Positions 1 to 8,320 of a DNA stretch of 64,000 nt are shown here, in pieces. The notes under the pieces are model-generated. The model was not told where the DNA came from and did no database searches. It saw nothing but the letters and a program-made list of their open reading frames with translations. Source of the stretch: Streptomyces sp. WMMB303 (GTDB lineage: Bacteria; Actinomycetota; Actinomycetes; Streptomycetales; Streptomycetaceae); NCBI RefSeq assembly GCF_029351045.1, contig NZ_JARKIN010000001.1, forward strand, positions 5,549,001 through 5,613,000, given 5' to 3'. Every line of letters starts with the position of its first letter. Position 1 is the first letter of the stretch. Position numbers and translations under genes: made by a program.

Positions 1-981
1 GTTGTACGCCTTGAACCCGACGCGGTGGTCGGAGATGCGGTTCTCCGGGAAGTTGTAGGTGCGCACCCGCTCGGACCTGTCGACCGTGCGGACCTGGCTG
101 CGGCGGGCGTCCGAGGCCTCCTTCTCGGCCTCCTCCTGCGCCGCGGCCAGCAGCCGCGCGCGGAGGATGCGCAGGGCCTGCTCCTTGTTCTGGAGCTGGC
201 TCTTCTCGTTCTGGCAGGAGACGACGATGCCGGTCGGCTCGTGGGTGATGCGCACGGCCGAGTCGGTGGTGTTCACCGACTGCCCGCCGGGCCCGGAGGA
301 CCGGTAGACGTCGATGCGCAGGTCGTTCGGGTTGATCTCCACGTCCACGTCCTCCGCCTCCGGCAGCACCAGGACGCCGGCCGCCGAGGTGTGGATGCGG
401 CCCTGGGACTCGGTGGCGGGCACCCGCTGCACGCGGTGCACCCCGCCCTCGTACTTCAGCCGCGCCCACACGCCCTGGCCCGGCTCGGCCGAGCCCTTGG
501 TCTTGACCGCGACCTGGACGTCCTTGTAGCCGCCGAGGTCGGACTCGTTGGACTCGATCAGCTCGGTCTTCCAGCCGAGGCGCTCGGCGTAGCGCAGATA
601 CATCCGCAGCAGGTCGCCGGCGAAGAGCGCGGACTCGTCGCCGCCCTCGCCCGCCTTGATCTCCAGGATGACGTCCTTGTCGTCGCTGGGGTCGCGCGGG
701 ACCAGCAGCAGCCGCAGCCGCTCGGTGAGTTCCTCGCGGCGCCGCTCCAGCTCCTTGACCTCGTCGGCGAAGTCGGGGTCCTCCGTCGCCAGTTCCCGCG
801 CGGTGCCGATGTCGTCCCCGGTCCGCTTCCACTCGCTGTAGGCGGTGACGATGGGGGTGAGTTCGGCGTAGCGCTTGTTGAGCCGGCGGGCACCCGCCTG
901 GTCGGCGTGGATCGCCGGATCGGCGAGTCGCCGCTCCAGGTCGGCGTGCTCGCCGACGAGTTCCTCGACCGCCTCGAACAT
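1..981 (-). CDS. prfA: Peptide chain release factor 1 (partial, 3' end outside window)
   Basis: Release factor that recognises UAA and UAG in the ribosomal A site and triggers release of the finished peptide. The reverse strand reads MFEAVEELVGEHADLERRL at the N terminus, a class I RF domain, and the catalytic GGQ motif in SSGPGGQSVNTTDSAVRI. The frame is still open at the window edge after 327 residues, so about 30 residues are missing. I chose the ATG at 981, where AAGGGA lies about eight bases upstream; an in-frame ATG at 990 would add three residues. It lies downstream of rpmE on the same strand, the usual Streptomyces order. Confidence 0.97.
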   Translation of the reverse strand, partial: MFEAVEELVGEHADLERRLADPAIHADQAGARRLNKRYAELTPIVTAYSEWKRTGDDIGTARELATEDPDFADEVKELERRREELTERLRLLLVPRDPSDDKDVILEIKAGEGGDESALFAGDLLRMYLRYAERLGWKTELIESNESDLGGYKDVQVAVKTKGSAEPGQGVWARLKYEGGVHRVQRVPATESQGRIHTSAAGVLVLPEAEDVDVEINPNDLRIDVYRSSGPGGQSVNTTDSAVRITHEPTGIVVSCQNEKSQLQNKEQALRILRARLLAAAQEEAEKEASDARRSQVRTVDRSERVRTYNFPENRISDHRVGFKAYN

Positions 982-1074
982 CGTGGCCATCCCTTGCTGA
1001 TGAGTGGGGGCGCACCGCCGCGCAGCGGGCGGCGGACGGGCGCCTGGGGCGCTGAGCACCAAAAGAGCGCCGGG

Positions 1075-1102
1075 CCGCGCTGCCCGGCAGGGGCAGCCGC
1101 GG
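1075..1102 (-). terminator. Hairpin after rpmE
   Basis: GCTGCCC (1079-1085) pairs with GGGCAGC (1091-1097) around a five-base loop, and flanking CCGC/CGCGG extends the stem with one bulge. It lies 20-45 bases beyond the rpmE stop codon. There is no T tract, as is usual in Streptomyces. It could act as a terminator or attenuator between rpmE and prfA. Confidence 0.5.
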
Positions 1103-1120
1103 ACCGGCGCTGCGGTGTCG

Positions 1121-1345
1121 CTACTTCTTGGCGCTGCCGGCGCTCTTGCCGAAGCGGGCCTCGAAGCGGGCCACGCGGCCACCGGTGTCGAGGATCTTCT
1201 GCTTGCCGGTGTAGAAGGGGTGGCAGGCCGAGCAGATGTCCGCGCGGATCACGCCTTCCGGCATGGTCGTGCGGGTGGTGAACGAGTTGCCGCAGGTGCA
1301 GCTCACCTGGGTCTCGCGGTACTCGGGGTGGATGTCGCGCTTCAA
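1121..1345 (-). CDS. rpmE: 50S ribosomal protein L31, zinc-binding (C+) form
   Basis: Large-subunit ribosomal protein L31. The four cysteines of the zinc-binding form are present as CTC near residues 16-18 and CSAC near residue 39. The body (HPFYTGKQKILDTGGRVARF) matches the family and the length of 74 residues is normal. The start is TTG at 1345 by ribosome-binding-site spacing: AGGAG sits five bases before it, whereas the upstream GTG at 1349-1351 overlaps the AGGAG itself. The encoded start is therefore (f)M-K-R-D-I-H-P. It lies between the LCP gene and prfA on the same strand. Confidence 0.95.
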   Translation of the reverse strand: MKRDIHPEYRETQVSCTCGNSFTTRTTMPEGVIRADICSACHPFYTGKQKILDTGGRVARFEARFGKSAGSAKK

Positions 1346-1591
1346 GGTCACTCCTAGGTTCGGGAGGGCACCGGGTCGGGAGACGGGTTGTTTCCCGTGA
1401 ACCGGGGCCGACGGTCCAGTTTGCCACTGGTGACCGCACCCCCCAAAACCGGGGGGACGCGCCCGGTATTCCCGACGCCGCCCCGCTGCCCGGCCCGGAG
1501 GCTCCGGCGCGCCCCCGCGGCCCCCGGCGCTTCTCCCGGATGGCCCGCCCGCCCGGCCGTACCGTCCCTCCGGTGGATACCGCGGCGCAGG

Positions 1592-2782
1592 TCAGCCGTC
1601 GGACTGCTGCCCGGTGCCTGCCTGCGGGGGCGCGGAGGTGCCGGCGCGCCCGTCGTCCACCACTCCACCGATGTCGGTCCTGTCGCTCGCCGAACCCTTG
1701 GTGGCGGACTTCGGCACCGGCTCGTCGTGCCGGAGCGCCGACCAGACCTTCTCCGTCTTCGAGCGGATCTGCACCACCCGGTTCGGGTCCTCGGGGTCGT
1801 AGGCGACCGGCAGCGTGGTCATCCGGATGTCGTCGGACTTGATGCCCTTGAGCGTCTTCGCCATGCCGGTCAGCTTGCCGACCGAGTCCAGCTCCGAGTC
1901 GGTGGTGACCGCGGAGGTCGCGGTGTCCGCCAGGTCGTAGAGCTTCTTGGGGCTGCTGAACAGGCCGACGCTGTTGACCTGGTCGATCAGAGCCTTGAGG
2001 AACGCCTGCTGGAGCTGGATGCGGCCCAGGTCACTGCCGTCGCCCACCCCGTGCCGGGTACGGACCAGGCCGAGGGACTGCTCGCCGTCCAGGCGGTGGG
2101 TGCCCGCCTTGAGCTTCAGGTGGCTGTCCTTGTCGTCGATCGCCTTGTGGGTGGTCATCTCGACGCCACCGAGAGTGTCGATCAGCTTCTGGAAGCCGGC
2201 GAAGTCGACCTCGAGATAGTGGTCCATCCGGACGCCGGAGAGGGATTCGACGGTCTTGACGGCGCAGGCGGGGCCGCCGACCTTGTACGCGGAGTTGAAC
2301 ATGGCCCGCTGGGCCGGGACGGTCCTGCCCTTCTCGGACCCGTCGCCCTTGCAACTCGGCCGCTGCACCACGGTGTCCCGGGGTATGGAGACGACGCTGG
2401 CTTTGTCGTGCTTCTCGTTGATGTGCAGCACCATCGCCGTGTCCGAGCGGGCGCCGCCCTCGCTCTTGCCGTATTTCGCGTTGGCCCCGGCCCTGCTGTC
2501 CGAGCCGAGCACCAGGATGTCCATGGAGCCGTCCGGGGTGTCCTCCGGCCGGTCCGTGCCCAGGGCCGCGTTGATGTCGACGCCGGATATGTTGCCGTCG
2601 AGCTTGAAGTAGACGAACCCGAGACTCCCCCCGCCGAGCACGAGCGCGCCCGCCACGGTCCAGGCCGCGACCCGCACGGCACGCCGGCTTCCGCTGAGCG
2701 GCCTGCGGCGACGGCCGGTGGCACGTATGCGCCCGGAGCGGCGCGCTGCCGCCGTGTCGCCCTCGTAGCTGTCGCCCGCCAT
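1592..2782 (-). CDS. LytR-CpsA-Psr (LCP) family cell-wall glycopolymer ligase
   Basis: LCP proteins transfer lipid-linked secondary wall polymers such as teichoic acids onto peptidoglycan outside the membrane. The 396-residue product has a basic cytoplasmic tail (1-33), one membrane anchor (about 34-56, AAWTVAGALVLGGGSLGFVY) and an LCP domain with the family signatures DILVLGSDSR, SDTAMVLHI, SIPRDTVV and the phosphate-binding Arg/Asp stretch LVRTRHGVGDGSDLGRIQLQQ (written here in two parts: LVRTRHGVGD, GSDLGRIQLQQ). A Ser/Thr-rich tail follows. The ATG at 2782 is preceded by GAGGGAAG. It sits between rho and rpmE, a conserved Streptomyces neighbourhood. The exact polymer substrate cannot be read from sequence. 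Confidence 0.92.
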   Translation of the reverse strand: MAGDSYEGDTAAARRSGRIRATGRRRRPLSGSRRAVRVAAWTVAGALVLGGGSLGFVYFKLDGNISGVDINAALGTDRPEDTPDGSMDILVLGSDSRAGANAKYGKSEGGARSDTAMVLHINEKHDKASVVSIPRDTVVQRPSCKGDGSEKGRTVPAQRAMFNSAYKVGGPACAVKTVESLSGVRMDHYLEVDFAGFQKLIDTLGGVEMTTHKAIDDKDSHLKLKAGTHRLDGEQSLGLVRTRHGVGDGSDLGRIQLQQAFLKALIDQVNSVGLFSSPKKLYDLADTATSAVTTDSELDSVGKLTGMAKTLKGIKSDDIRMTTLPVAYDPEDPNRVVQIRSKTEKVWSALRHDEPVPKSATKGSASDRTDIGGVVDDGRAGTSAPPQAGTGQQSDG

Positions 2783-3073
2783 GGTCACTTCCCTCAGTCC
2801 TGCCTCGTGGCGCCGTGTGTCCTGTGTGGACGCCGTGCGGTCGTTCCGGTCAAGGCGTCGTCCCCGCAGGGGACGCGCTGTCTCGCCGGAAGGGTTGCAC
2901 AACGCGTCACCGCGCTCGGCAGGAGCGCGGGTCGGCACTGCGGCGTACGGACCGGGCCGCAACGCGGCACTGCTCCCGTTTTACCTGCGACGACGCGCTC
3001 GCGCCTGCCGAGCGGCGGGCGGGCACCGGCGGGAGGCGCTGTGGGGAAGCTCTCAGCGGCCCGGACGCACGGC
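2783..3073. other. Intergenic region between the LCP gene and the rho terminator
   Basis: About 290 bases without a convincing gene. The reverse strand should hold the promoter of the LCP gene, but I see no clear -35/-10 pair. Open frames crossing it lack ribosome-binding sites and recognisable products. Confidence 0.5.
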
Positions 3074-3109
3074 GAGGGCCGCCCCACCGTGCGTGGTGGG
3101 GCGGCCCTC
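3074..3109 (-). terminator. Strong hairpin terminator after rho
   Basis: A perfect 15-bp stem (3074-3088 with 3095-3109, arm GAGGGCCGCCCCACC) around a six-base loop, 80 bases past the rho stop codon. This is the expected terminator of the rho transcript. Confidence 0.8.
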
Positions 3110-3190
3110 GCGCTCACCCGTCCGGGCGACGGAGCGGCTCGCGGACCGGGGGTCCGGGCCGCTCCGGGCGCCTTCGGCTGCCGGGCGGCG

Positions 3191-5230
3191 TCAGTCCTGG
3201 CCGCCGGGGGTCGGGGTGTTCTTCTGGATCTGGAGCAGGAACTCCGCGTTGGACTTCGTCTGCTTCATCTTGTCCAGCAGCAGCTCGATGGCCTGCTGCT
3301 GGTCCAGGGCGTGCAGCACGCGCCGCAGCTTCCAGACGATCTGGAGCTCCTCGTTCGCCATGAGGATCTCCTCCTTGCGGGTGCTGGACGCGTCCACGTC
3401 CACCGCGGGGAAGATCCGCTTCTCGGCGAGCTTGCGGTCGAGCTTGAGCTCCATGTTGCCGGTGCCCTTGAACTCCTCGAAGATGACCTCCTCCATCCGG
3501 GAGCCGGTCTCCACCAGCGCCGCGGCGAGGATCGTCAGGGAGCCGCCGTCCTCGATGTTCCGCGCCGCGCCGAAGAACTTCTTCGGCGGGTACAGCGCCG
3601 TGGAGTCCACACCACCGGAGAGGATGCGGCCCGAGGCGGGCGCGGCGAGGTTGTAGGCGCGGGCGAGCCGGGTGATGTTGTCCAGCAGGATCACCACGTC
3701 GTGCCCGAGCTCCACCAGCCGCTTGGCCCGCTCGATGGCGAGCTCGGCGATGGTGGTGTGGTCCTCGGCCGGGCGGTCGAAGGTCGAGGAGATGACCTCG
3801 CCCTTGACCGACCGCTGCATGTCGGTGACCTCTTCCGGACGCTCGTCGACCAGGACGACCATCAGGTGGCACTCGGGGTTGTTCCGGGTGATCGAGTTGG
3901 CGATCGACTGGAGCACCATCGTCTTGCCCGCCTTGGGCGGGGCCACGATCAGACCGCGCTGGCCCTTGCCGACCGGCGAGACCAGGTCGATGATCCGCGG
4001 GGTGAGCTGGTTGGGCTCCGTCTCCAGCCGCAGCCGCTCCTGCGGGTAGAGCGGGGTGAGCTTGTTGAACTCGGAGCGGCCCTTGCCGTCGTCGGGCGTC
4101 ATGCCGTTGACCGAGTCCAGGCGGACCAGCGCGTTGAACTTCTCGCGCCGCTCGCCCTCCCGCGGCTGGCGCACCGCGCCGGTGACGTGGTCGCCCTTGC
4201 GCAGGCCGTTCTTGCGGACCTGGGCCAGCGAGACGTACACGTCGTTCGGCCCCGGCAGATAGCCCGAGGTGCGGACGAACGCGTAGTTGTCGAGGATGTC
4301 GAGGATGCCCGCGACGGGGATCAGGACGTCGTCCTCGGCGATCTGCGGCTCGAAGTCCTCGCGGCCGCCGCGGCGGCCCCGCCGGTCGCGGTAGCGGCCG
4401 CGCCGGCCGCGGCGGCCACCGCCGTCGTCGTCGAAGCCGTCGTCACGGCGGCCGCCACCGCCGCCGCCCTGGTTCTGCTGGCCGCCACCGCCACCGCCGT
4501 CGTTCTTGTTGCGGTTGCGGTCGCGGTCGCGCTGGCGCTCGCGCTTGGAGGGCCGGTCCTGCTGCTGCTTGCCCTCGCCGGAGGAGCCGCCCTTGCCGTC
4601 CTTCTCGGAGCGCTCGGGCCGGCCGTCCCGGTTGTCCTTGCCGTCCTGCTTGCTCTCGGCGCCGGACCGGCCGTCCGTACGGCCCTCGGCGCCGTCGGCC
4701 TCGCCCTTGCCGCGGCGGCCGCGGCCGCCCTCCTGGGCCGCCTTGGCGTCGCCCTCGGTCTGGCCGGGGATGTCGATCTGGCCCTGCCCGTCCTGCTGTG
4801 CGGACTCGGGCTCGCCGGTGCGGGCCCGGGAGGTGGCGCGGCGCTTGGGCTTGGCCTCCTCGGCGCCGTCACCGCCGGACGTGGCGTCCCCGGCGTCGGC
4901 GCTCTTGGCCGGCTTGGCCTGCTTGCTCTCGGCGGTCTTGCCGCCCTTGTCCGAGGCCGCGGGCGCGGAGTCCGAACTTCCGCCTGCCTGGCGCTCCTTG
5001 ATGACCTCGATCAGTTGGCTCTTGCGCATCCGCGCGGTGCCCTTGATACCGAGGCCGGAGGCGACCTGCTGGAGCTCGGCCAGAACCATGCCCTCCAGCC
5101 CCGTGCCGGAGCGCCGTCGCCTGGGTGCGGCACCGGAGGCAGGCGTGGCGGATGCGTCCGTGGCGGGCGCCGCGGCACCGTCGGCGGCGGTATCGGCGTT
5201 CACGCCCATCAGATCGGTGGTGTCGCTCAC
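3191..5230 (-). CDS. rho: Transcription termination factor Rho
   Basis: Hexameric RNA-dependent ATPase that terminates transcription. The 679-residue protein has an N-terminal Rho_N helical domain (MVLAELQQVASGLGIKG, about 45-85), a long hydrophilic insert rich in Arg, Gly, Asp, Gln and Lys (about 90-310) typical of actinobacterial Rho, a cold-shock-type RNA-binding domain (about 320-390), and the ATPase core with Walker A (APPKAGKT near 433) and Walker B (VVILLDNITRLARAYN). The GTG start at 5230 is set by GGAAGGA seven bases upstream. It has a 400-base leader separating it from thrB, and its own terminator at 3074-3109. Confidence 0.97.
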   Translation of the reverse strand: MSDTTDLMGVNADTAADGAAAPATDASATPASGAAPRRRRSGTGLEGMVLAELQQVASGLGIKGTARMRKSQLIEVIKERQAGGSSDSAPAASDKGGKTAESKQAKPAKSADAGDATSGGDGAEEAKPKRRATSRARTGEPESAQQDGQGQIDIPGQTEGDAKAAQEGGRGRRGKGEADGAEGRTDGRSGAESKQDGKDNRDGRPERSEKDGKGGSSGEGKQQQDRPSKRERQRDRDRNRNKNDGGGGGGQQNQGGGGGGRRDDGFDDDGGGRRGRRGRYRDRRGRRGGREDFEPQIAEDDVLIPVAGILDILDNYAFVRTSGYLPGPNDVYVSLAQVRKNGLRKGDHVTGAVRQPREGERREKFNALVRLDSVNGMTPDDGKGRSEFNKLTPLYPQERLRLETEPNQLTPRIIDLVSPVGKGQRGLIVAPPKAGKTMVLQSIANSITRNNPECHLMVVLVDERPEEVTDMQRSVKGEVISSTFDRPAEDHTTIAELAIERAKRLVELGHDVVILLDNITRLARAYNLAAPASGRILSGGVDSTALYPPKKFFGAARNIEDGGSLTILAAALVETGSRMEEVIFEEFKGTGNMELKLDRKLAEKRIFPAVDVDASSTRKEEILMANEELQIVWKLRRVLHALDQQQAIELLLDKMKQTKSNAEFLLQIQKNTPTPGGQD

Positions 5231-5633
5231 GAAGGGTCCTTCCCTGGAGCGGACGTCGGCCAGTCTGGCTCGGCGACCGGTTGTGCTGTCCGGCTGCGGT
5301 CCGGTCTGTGCGGACCTGGCCGGGGCGGTGGTCCCGCCTGGATGTACGGCGGGCAGATCAGTACGTGGGTTCGGCGTGAAGCCTCGACATGGATGTCCTT
5401 CACGTCGGCTCCGGAGCGTGTTCGCCGCTGCCCGGCAACGGCCCGAGCAGTGTGGGAGGCTCCTGGAAGAAGAGGTGGTCCCTACTGGAGCTACCAGGGG
5501 AACACGCAAGCACCGCACTCTTCGGACCATCACACTTACCTGTGCGAAGCCCACGAGACTGCACGTGCAGACTTGAGGTTAACACTACCGGATCCAACAA
5601 ACATTCCCCCTCTCGAAGATCCGCAACCCGCTG
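5231..5633 (-). promoter_or_regulatory. Long rho leader and promoter region
   Basis: About 400 bases lie between thrB and the rho start codon with no convincing gene. On the reverse strand the thrB-proximal end carries TTGTTGGATCCGGTAGTGTT, which contains a plausible but unproven -10 (TAGTGT). A perfect 12-bp palindrome CTGCACGTGCAG lies at 5559-5570. A leader of this length before rho is compatible with autoregulation by Rho-dependent attenuation, as known for rho in other bacteria; that is inference here. Confidence 0.4.
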
Positions 5634-6617
5634 TCACCGGGACCCGCTGTCCGTGCCTCCCGGCGCGTTCCCGGCCTCGTCAGGACCGCTCCGGGCCCCG
5701 GCGGAGAGCGGCAGGACGCTTGCGCCGTCCAGGTCGAGAGCCAGCCGGTTCGCCGTCCAGCCCTCACCCGCCAGCCTGGACACCTTGTCGGCCTCGCCCT
5801 CGTCCGAGGCCAGCGCCAGGACCGTCGGGCCCGCTCCCGAGATCACGGCGGGGACGCCCTCGCTGCGCAGCCGGCCGACCAGATCCGCGCTCTCCGTCAT
5901 CGCCGGGGCCCGGTACTCCTGGTGCAGCCGGTCCTCGGTGGCGGCCAGCAGCAGCTCCGGGCGGCGCGTCATGGCTTCCACCAGCAGCGCCGCGCGGCCC
6001 GCGTTGAACGCCGCGTCGACATGCGGCACGGTGCGCGGCAGCAGCCCCCGCGCGGTCTGCGTGAGCAGGGGCTGGGCGGGGACGAAGACCACCGGGACGA
6101 GGGAGGCGGCGGGCGCCATCCGCAACGCGCGGGCCGCACCGCCGTCCGTCCAGGCCAGGGTGAAGCCGCCGAGCAGGCAGGCGGCGACATTGTCGGGGTG
6201 GCCCTCGATCTCGGTGGCGAGCTCCAGCAACGCGGTGTCGTCCAGCCGGGCCTCGCCGCCGGTGGTCACGGCGCGGGCCGCCATCACACCGGCGCAGATG
6301 GCGGCGGAGGAGGAGCCCAGGCCACGACCGTGCGGGATGCGGTTGGCGCACACCACCTCCAGGCCGCGCGGCTGTCCGCCCAGCAGGTCGAAGGCGGTGC
6401 GCAGGGAGCGGACGAGCAGGTGTTCCTCGTCCCGGGGCAGGGCATCGGCGCCCTCGCCCGCGATGTCGATGTGCAGACCGGAGTCGGCGACGCGGACCAC
6501 CACGTCGTCATAGATCCCCAGGGCGAGACCGAGTGCGTCGAAGCCGGGGCCGAGGTTGGCGCTGGTGGCGGGGACACGCACTCGGACGGCGGCGGCGCGG
6601 AACGCGGGACCGGCCAT
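5634..6617 (-). CDS. thrB: Homoserine kinase
   Basis: GHMP-family kinase that phosphorylates L-homoserine with ATP, the penultimate step of threonine synthesis. The 327-residue frame shows the N-terminal VPATSANLGPGFDALGLAL motif, the phosphate-binding loop PHGRGLGSSSAAICAGV (about 91-107), EGHPDNVAACLLGG (about 138-151) and the C-terminal ISGAGPTVLAL glycine motif. The ATG at 6617 follows GGAGAG. It is separated from thrC by about 410 bases that contain a hairpin, so the two are not tightly coupled. Confidence 0.96.
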   Translation of the reverse strand: MAGPAFRAAAVRVRVPATSANLGPGFDALGLALGIYDDVVVRVADSGLHIDIAGEGADALPRDEEHLLVRSLRTAFDLLGGQPRGLEVVCANRIPHGRGLGSSSAAICAGVMAARAVTTGGEARLDDTALLELATEIEGHPDNVAACLLGGFTLAWTDGGAARALRMAPAASLVPVVFVPAQPLLTQTARGLLPRTVPHVDAAFNAGRAALLVEAMTRRPELLLAATEDRLHQEYRAPAMTESADLVGRLRSEGVPAVISGAGPTVLALASDEGEADKVSRLAGEGWTANRLALDLDGASVLPLSAGARSGPDEAGNAPGGTDSGSR

Positions 6618-6817
6618 CTCTCGATGACTCTCCTTGGTTTGGGTGTGCGGAGCATCCCCTCGACCGCGGCTGGGCCGGACCGGTCACGGCTCCGGGCACA
6701 CCCGTGGCGGGGACGTACGGGAGTCGGGGTGAAACTCAGCCTATCGAAGGTGGGTTCACTGGCGACATAGGGCGCACGGGAGGCGCACGATGCGTGTCGT
6801 AAGCCTCTCCGTGCTTC

Positions 6818-6843
6818 CGCGCGGTACGCGTCCGTACCGCGCG
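6818..6843 (-). terminator. Hairpin between thrC and thrB
   Basis: Perfect 11-bp inverted repeat CGCGCGGTACG / CGTACCGCGCG with a four-base loop. It lies in the roughly 410-base gap (6618-7029) that otherwise shows no gene. It could terminate or attenuate the thrC transcript before thrB. Confidence 0.5.
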
Positions 6844-7029
6844 CCGAACCTTCCCGCCCCGGAGGGGGGACCGGCCCGGGTGGACCGGTCGGGGTGGGCG
6901 GTTCGGTCGAGACCCGCACCAGGGGTCTGCCCCGGCGACCACCCCGGGGAAACCCGCGGAGCGGATCCGGTCCAGAACTCGGGGGCGGCGCCGGCACGGC
7001 GGACCGCACCGGCCGGCGGCACTGCCGCG

Positions 7030-8175
7030 TCAGACCAGGCCGAGGCGCTCGGCGGCCGCGTCCGCGTCGACGGGTACCACGATCGGCTGCGGCGCACCCG
7101 CCACGGCCCAGTCCGGGTCCTTGAGTCCGTTGCCGGTGACGGTGCAGACGATGCGCTGCCCGGGATCGACCCTGCCCTGCTCGGCGGCCTGCAGCAGACC
7201 CGCGACCGAGGCGGCCGAGGCGGGCTCCACGAAGACACCCTCCTGCGCGGCCAACAGCCGGTAGGCACGGAGAATCTGACGGTCGGTCACCGCGTCGATG
7301 AATCCGCCGGACTCGTCGCGCGCCTGCTCGGCCAGGGTCCAGGACGCCGGGTTGCCGATCCGGATGGCGGTGGCGATGGTGCTCGGCTCCTTGACGGCCT
7401 CGCCCCGCACGATCGGCGCCGCGCCCGATGCCTGGTAGCCCCACATCCGCGGGGTGCGGGCGGCCGGACCGTCCTGCCGGTACTCGCGGTAGCCCTTCCA
7501 GTAGGCCGTGATGTTACCCGCGTTGCCCACCGGGAGGACATGGATGTCCGGCGCGTCGCCGAGCATGTCCACGATCTCGAACGCCGCGGTCTTCTGCCCC
7601 TCGATCCGCACCGGGTTGACGGAATTGACCAGCGCCACCGGATACTTGTCCGAGAGCCCGCGGGCCAGCTCCAGGCAGTCGTCGAAGTTGCCGTCGACCT
7701 GGAGGATCTTCGCGCCGTGCACCAGCGCCTGGCCCATCTTGCCCAGCGCGATCTTGCCCTGCGGCACCAGCACGGCGCAGACCATCCCGGCCCGCACGGC
7801 GTAGGCCGCCGCCGAAGCCGAGGTGTTCCCGGTGGAGGCGCAGATGACGGCCTGGGCCCCCTCCTCCTTGGCACGGGTGATGGCCATCGTCATCCCGCGG
7901 TCCTTGAAGGACCCGGTGGGATTGGCTCCCTCCACCTTGAGGTGCACGTCGCAGCCGGTCAGCTCGGAGAGCTTCTGGGCCGGCACCAGCGGCGTGCCGC
8001 CCTCACGGAGGGTGACGGGCGCGGTCCCGGGCGCCACCGGCAGCCGGTCCCGGTACTCCTCGATGATGCCGCGCCACTGCGGGCGCCCCGCACCGGGCCC
8101 GACGGCGGGCGCGGCTGAAGCACCGGCGTCGCCGGCCTCCCGCATCTGTGACATCGCAGGCTCCATGACGGTCAC
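7030..8175 (-). CDS. thrC: Threonine synthase
   Basis: PLP enzyme converting O-phosphohomoserine to L-threonine. The 381-residue product carries the PLP-lysine segment GANPTGSFKDRGMTMA (about 83-98), the substrate-binding CASTGNTSASAAAYA motif and the phosphate-binding LPVGNAGNITAYWKGY. The length fits the short bacterial class. The GTG at 8175 is chosen because GAGGA lies about five bases upstream; the next ATG (8167) is too far from it. It lies 145 bases downstream of hom in the same orientation, in a hom-thrC-thrB order that builds threonine from aspartate semialdehyde. Confidence 0.96.
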   Translation of the reverse strand: MTVMEPAMSQMREAGDAGASAAPAVGPGAGRPQWRGIIEEYRDRLPVAPGTAPVTLREGGTPLVPAQKLSELTGCDVHLKVEGANPTGSFKDRGMTMAITRAKEEGAQAVICASTGNTSASAAAYAVRAGMVCAVLVPQGKIALGKMGQALVHGAKILQVDGNFDDCLELARGLSDKYPVALVNSVNPVRIEGQKTAAFEIVDMLGDAPDIHVLPVGNAGNITAYWKGYREYRQDGPAARTPRMWGYQASGAAPIVRGEAVKEPSTIATAIRIGNPASWTLAEQARDESGGFIDAVTDRQILRAYRLLAAQEGVFVEPASAASVAGLLQAAEQGRVDPGQRIVCTVTGNGLKDPDWAVAGAPQPIVVPVDADAAAERLGLV

Positions 8176-8320
8176 TGTTCCTCGGCTCCCTTACTGACCA
8201 TTGTCCGACGCTGCCCACCCCGCCGGGCTGCTCGCGCCGCGTGCCGCACGCCGCGGCCGCACCCTCGCGCCTTCCCGTGTCCGGCACCCCGCGCGTTCCC
8301 GCGGGCGGTGCCCGGCACGC

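Noticed and set aside
5400..5600. Leader peptide gene upstream of rho
   Set aside because: A 66-codon minus-strand frame exists but has no ribosome-binding site and no conserved feature visible here.
1388..6007. A 1,539-codon open frame on the plus strand opposite rho and the LCP gene
   Set aside because: It is antisense to well-supported genes, is low-complexity and has no ribosome-binding site; such long antisense frames are normal in G+C-rich DNA.
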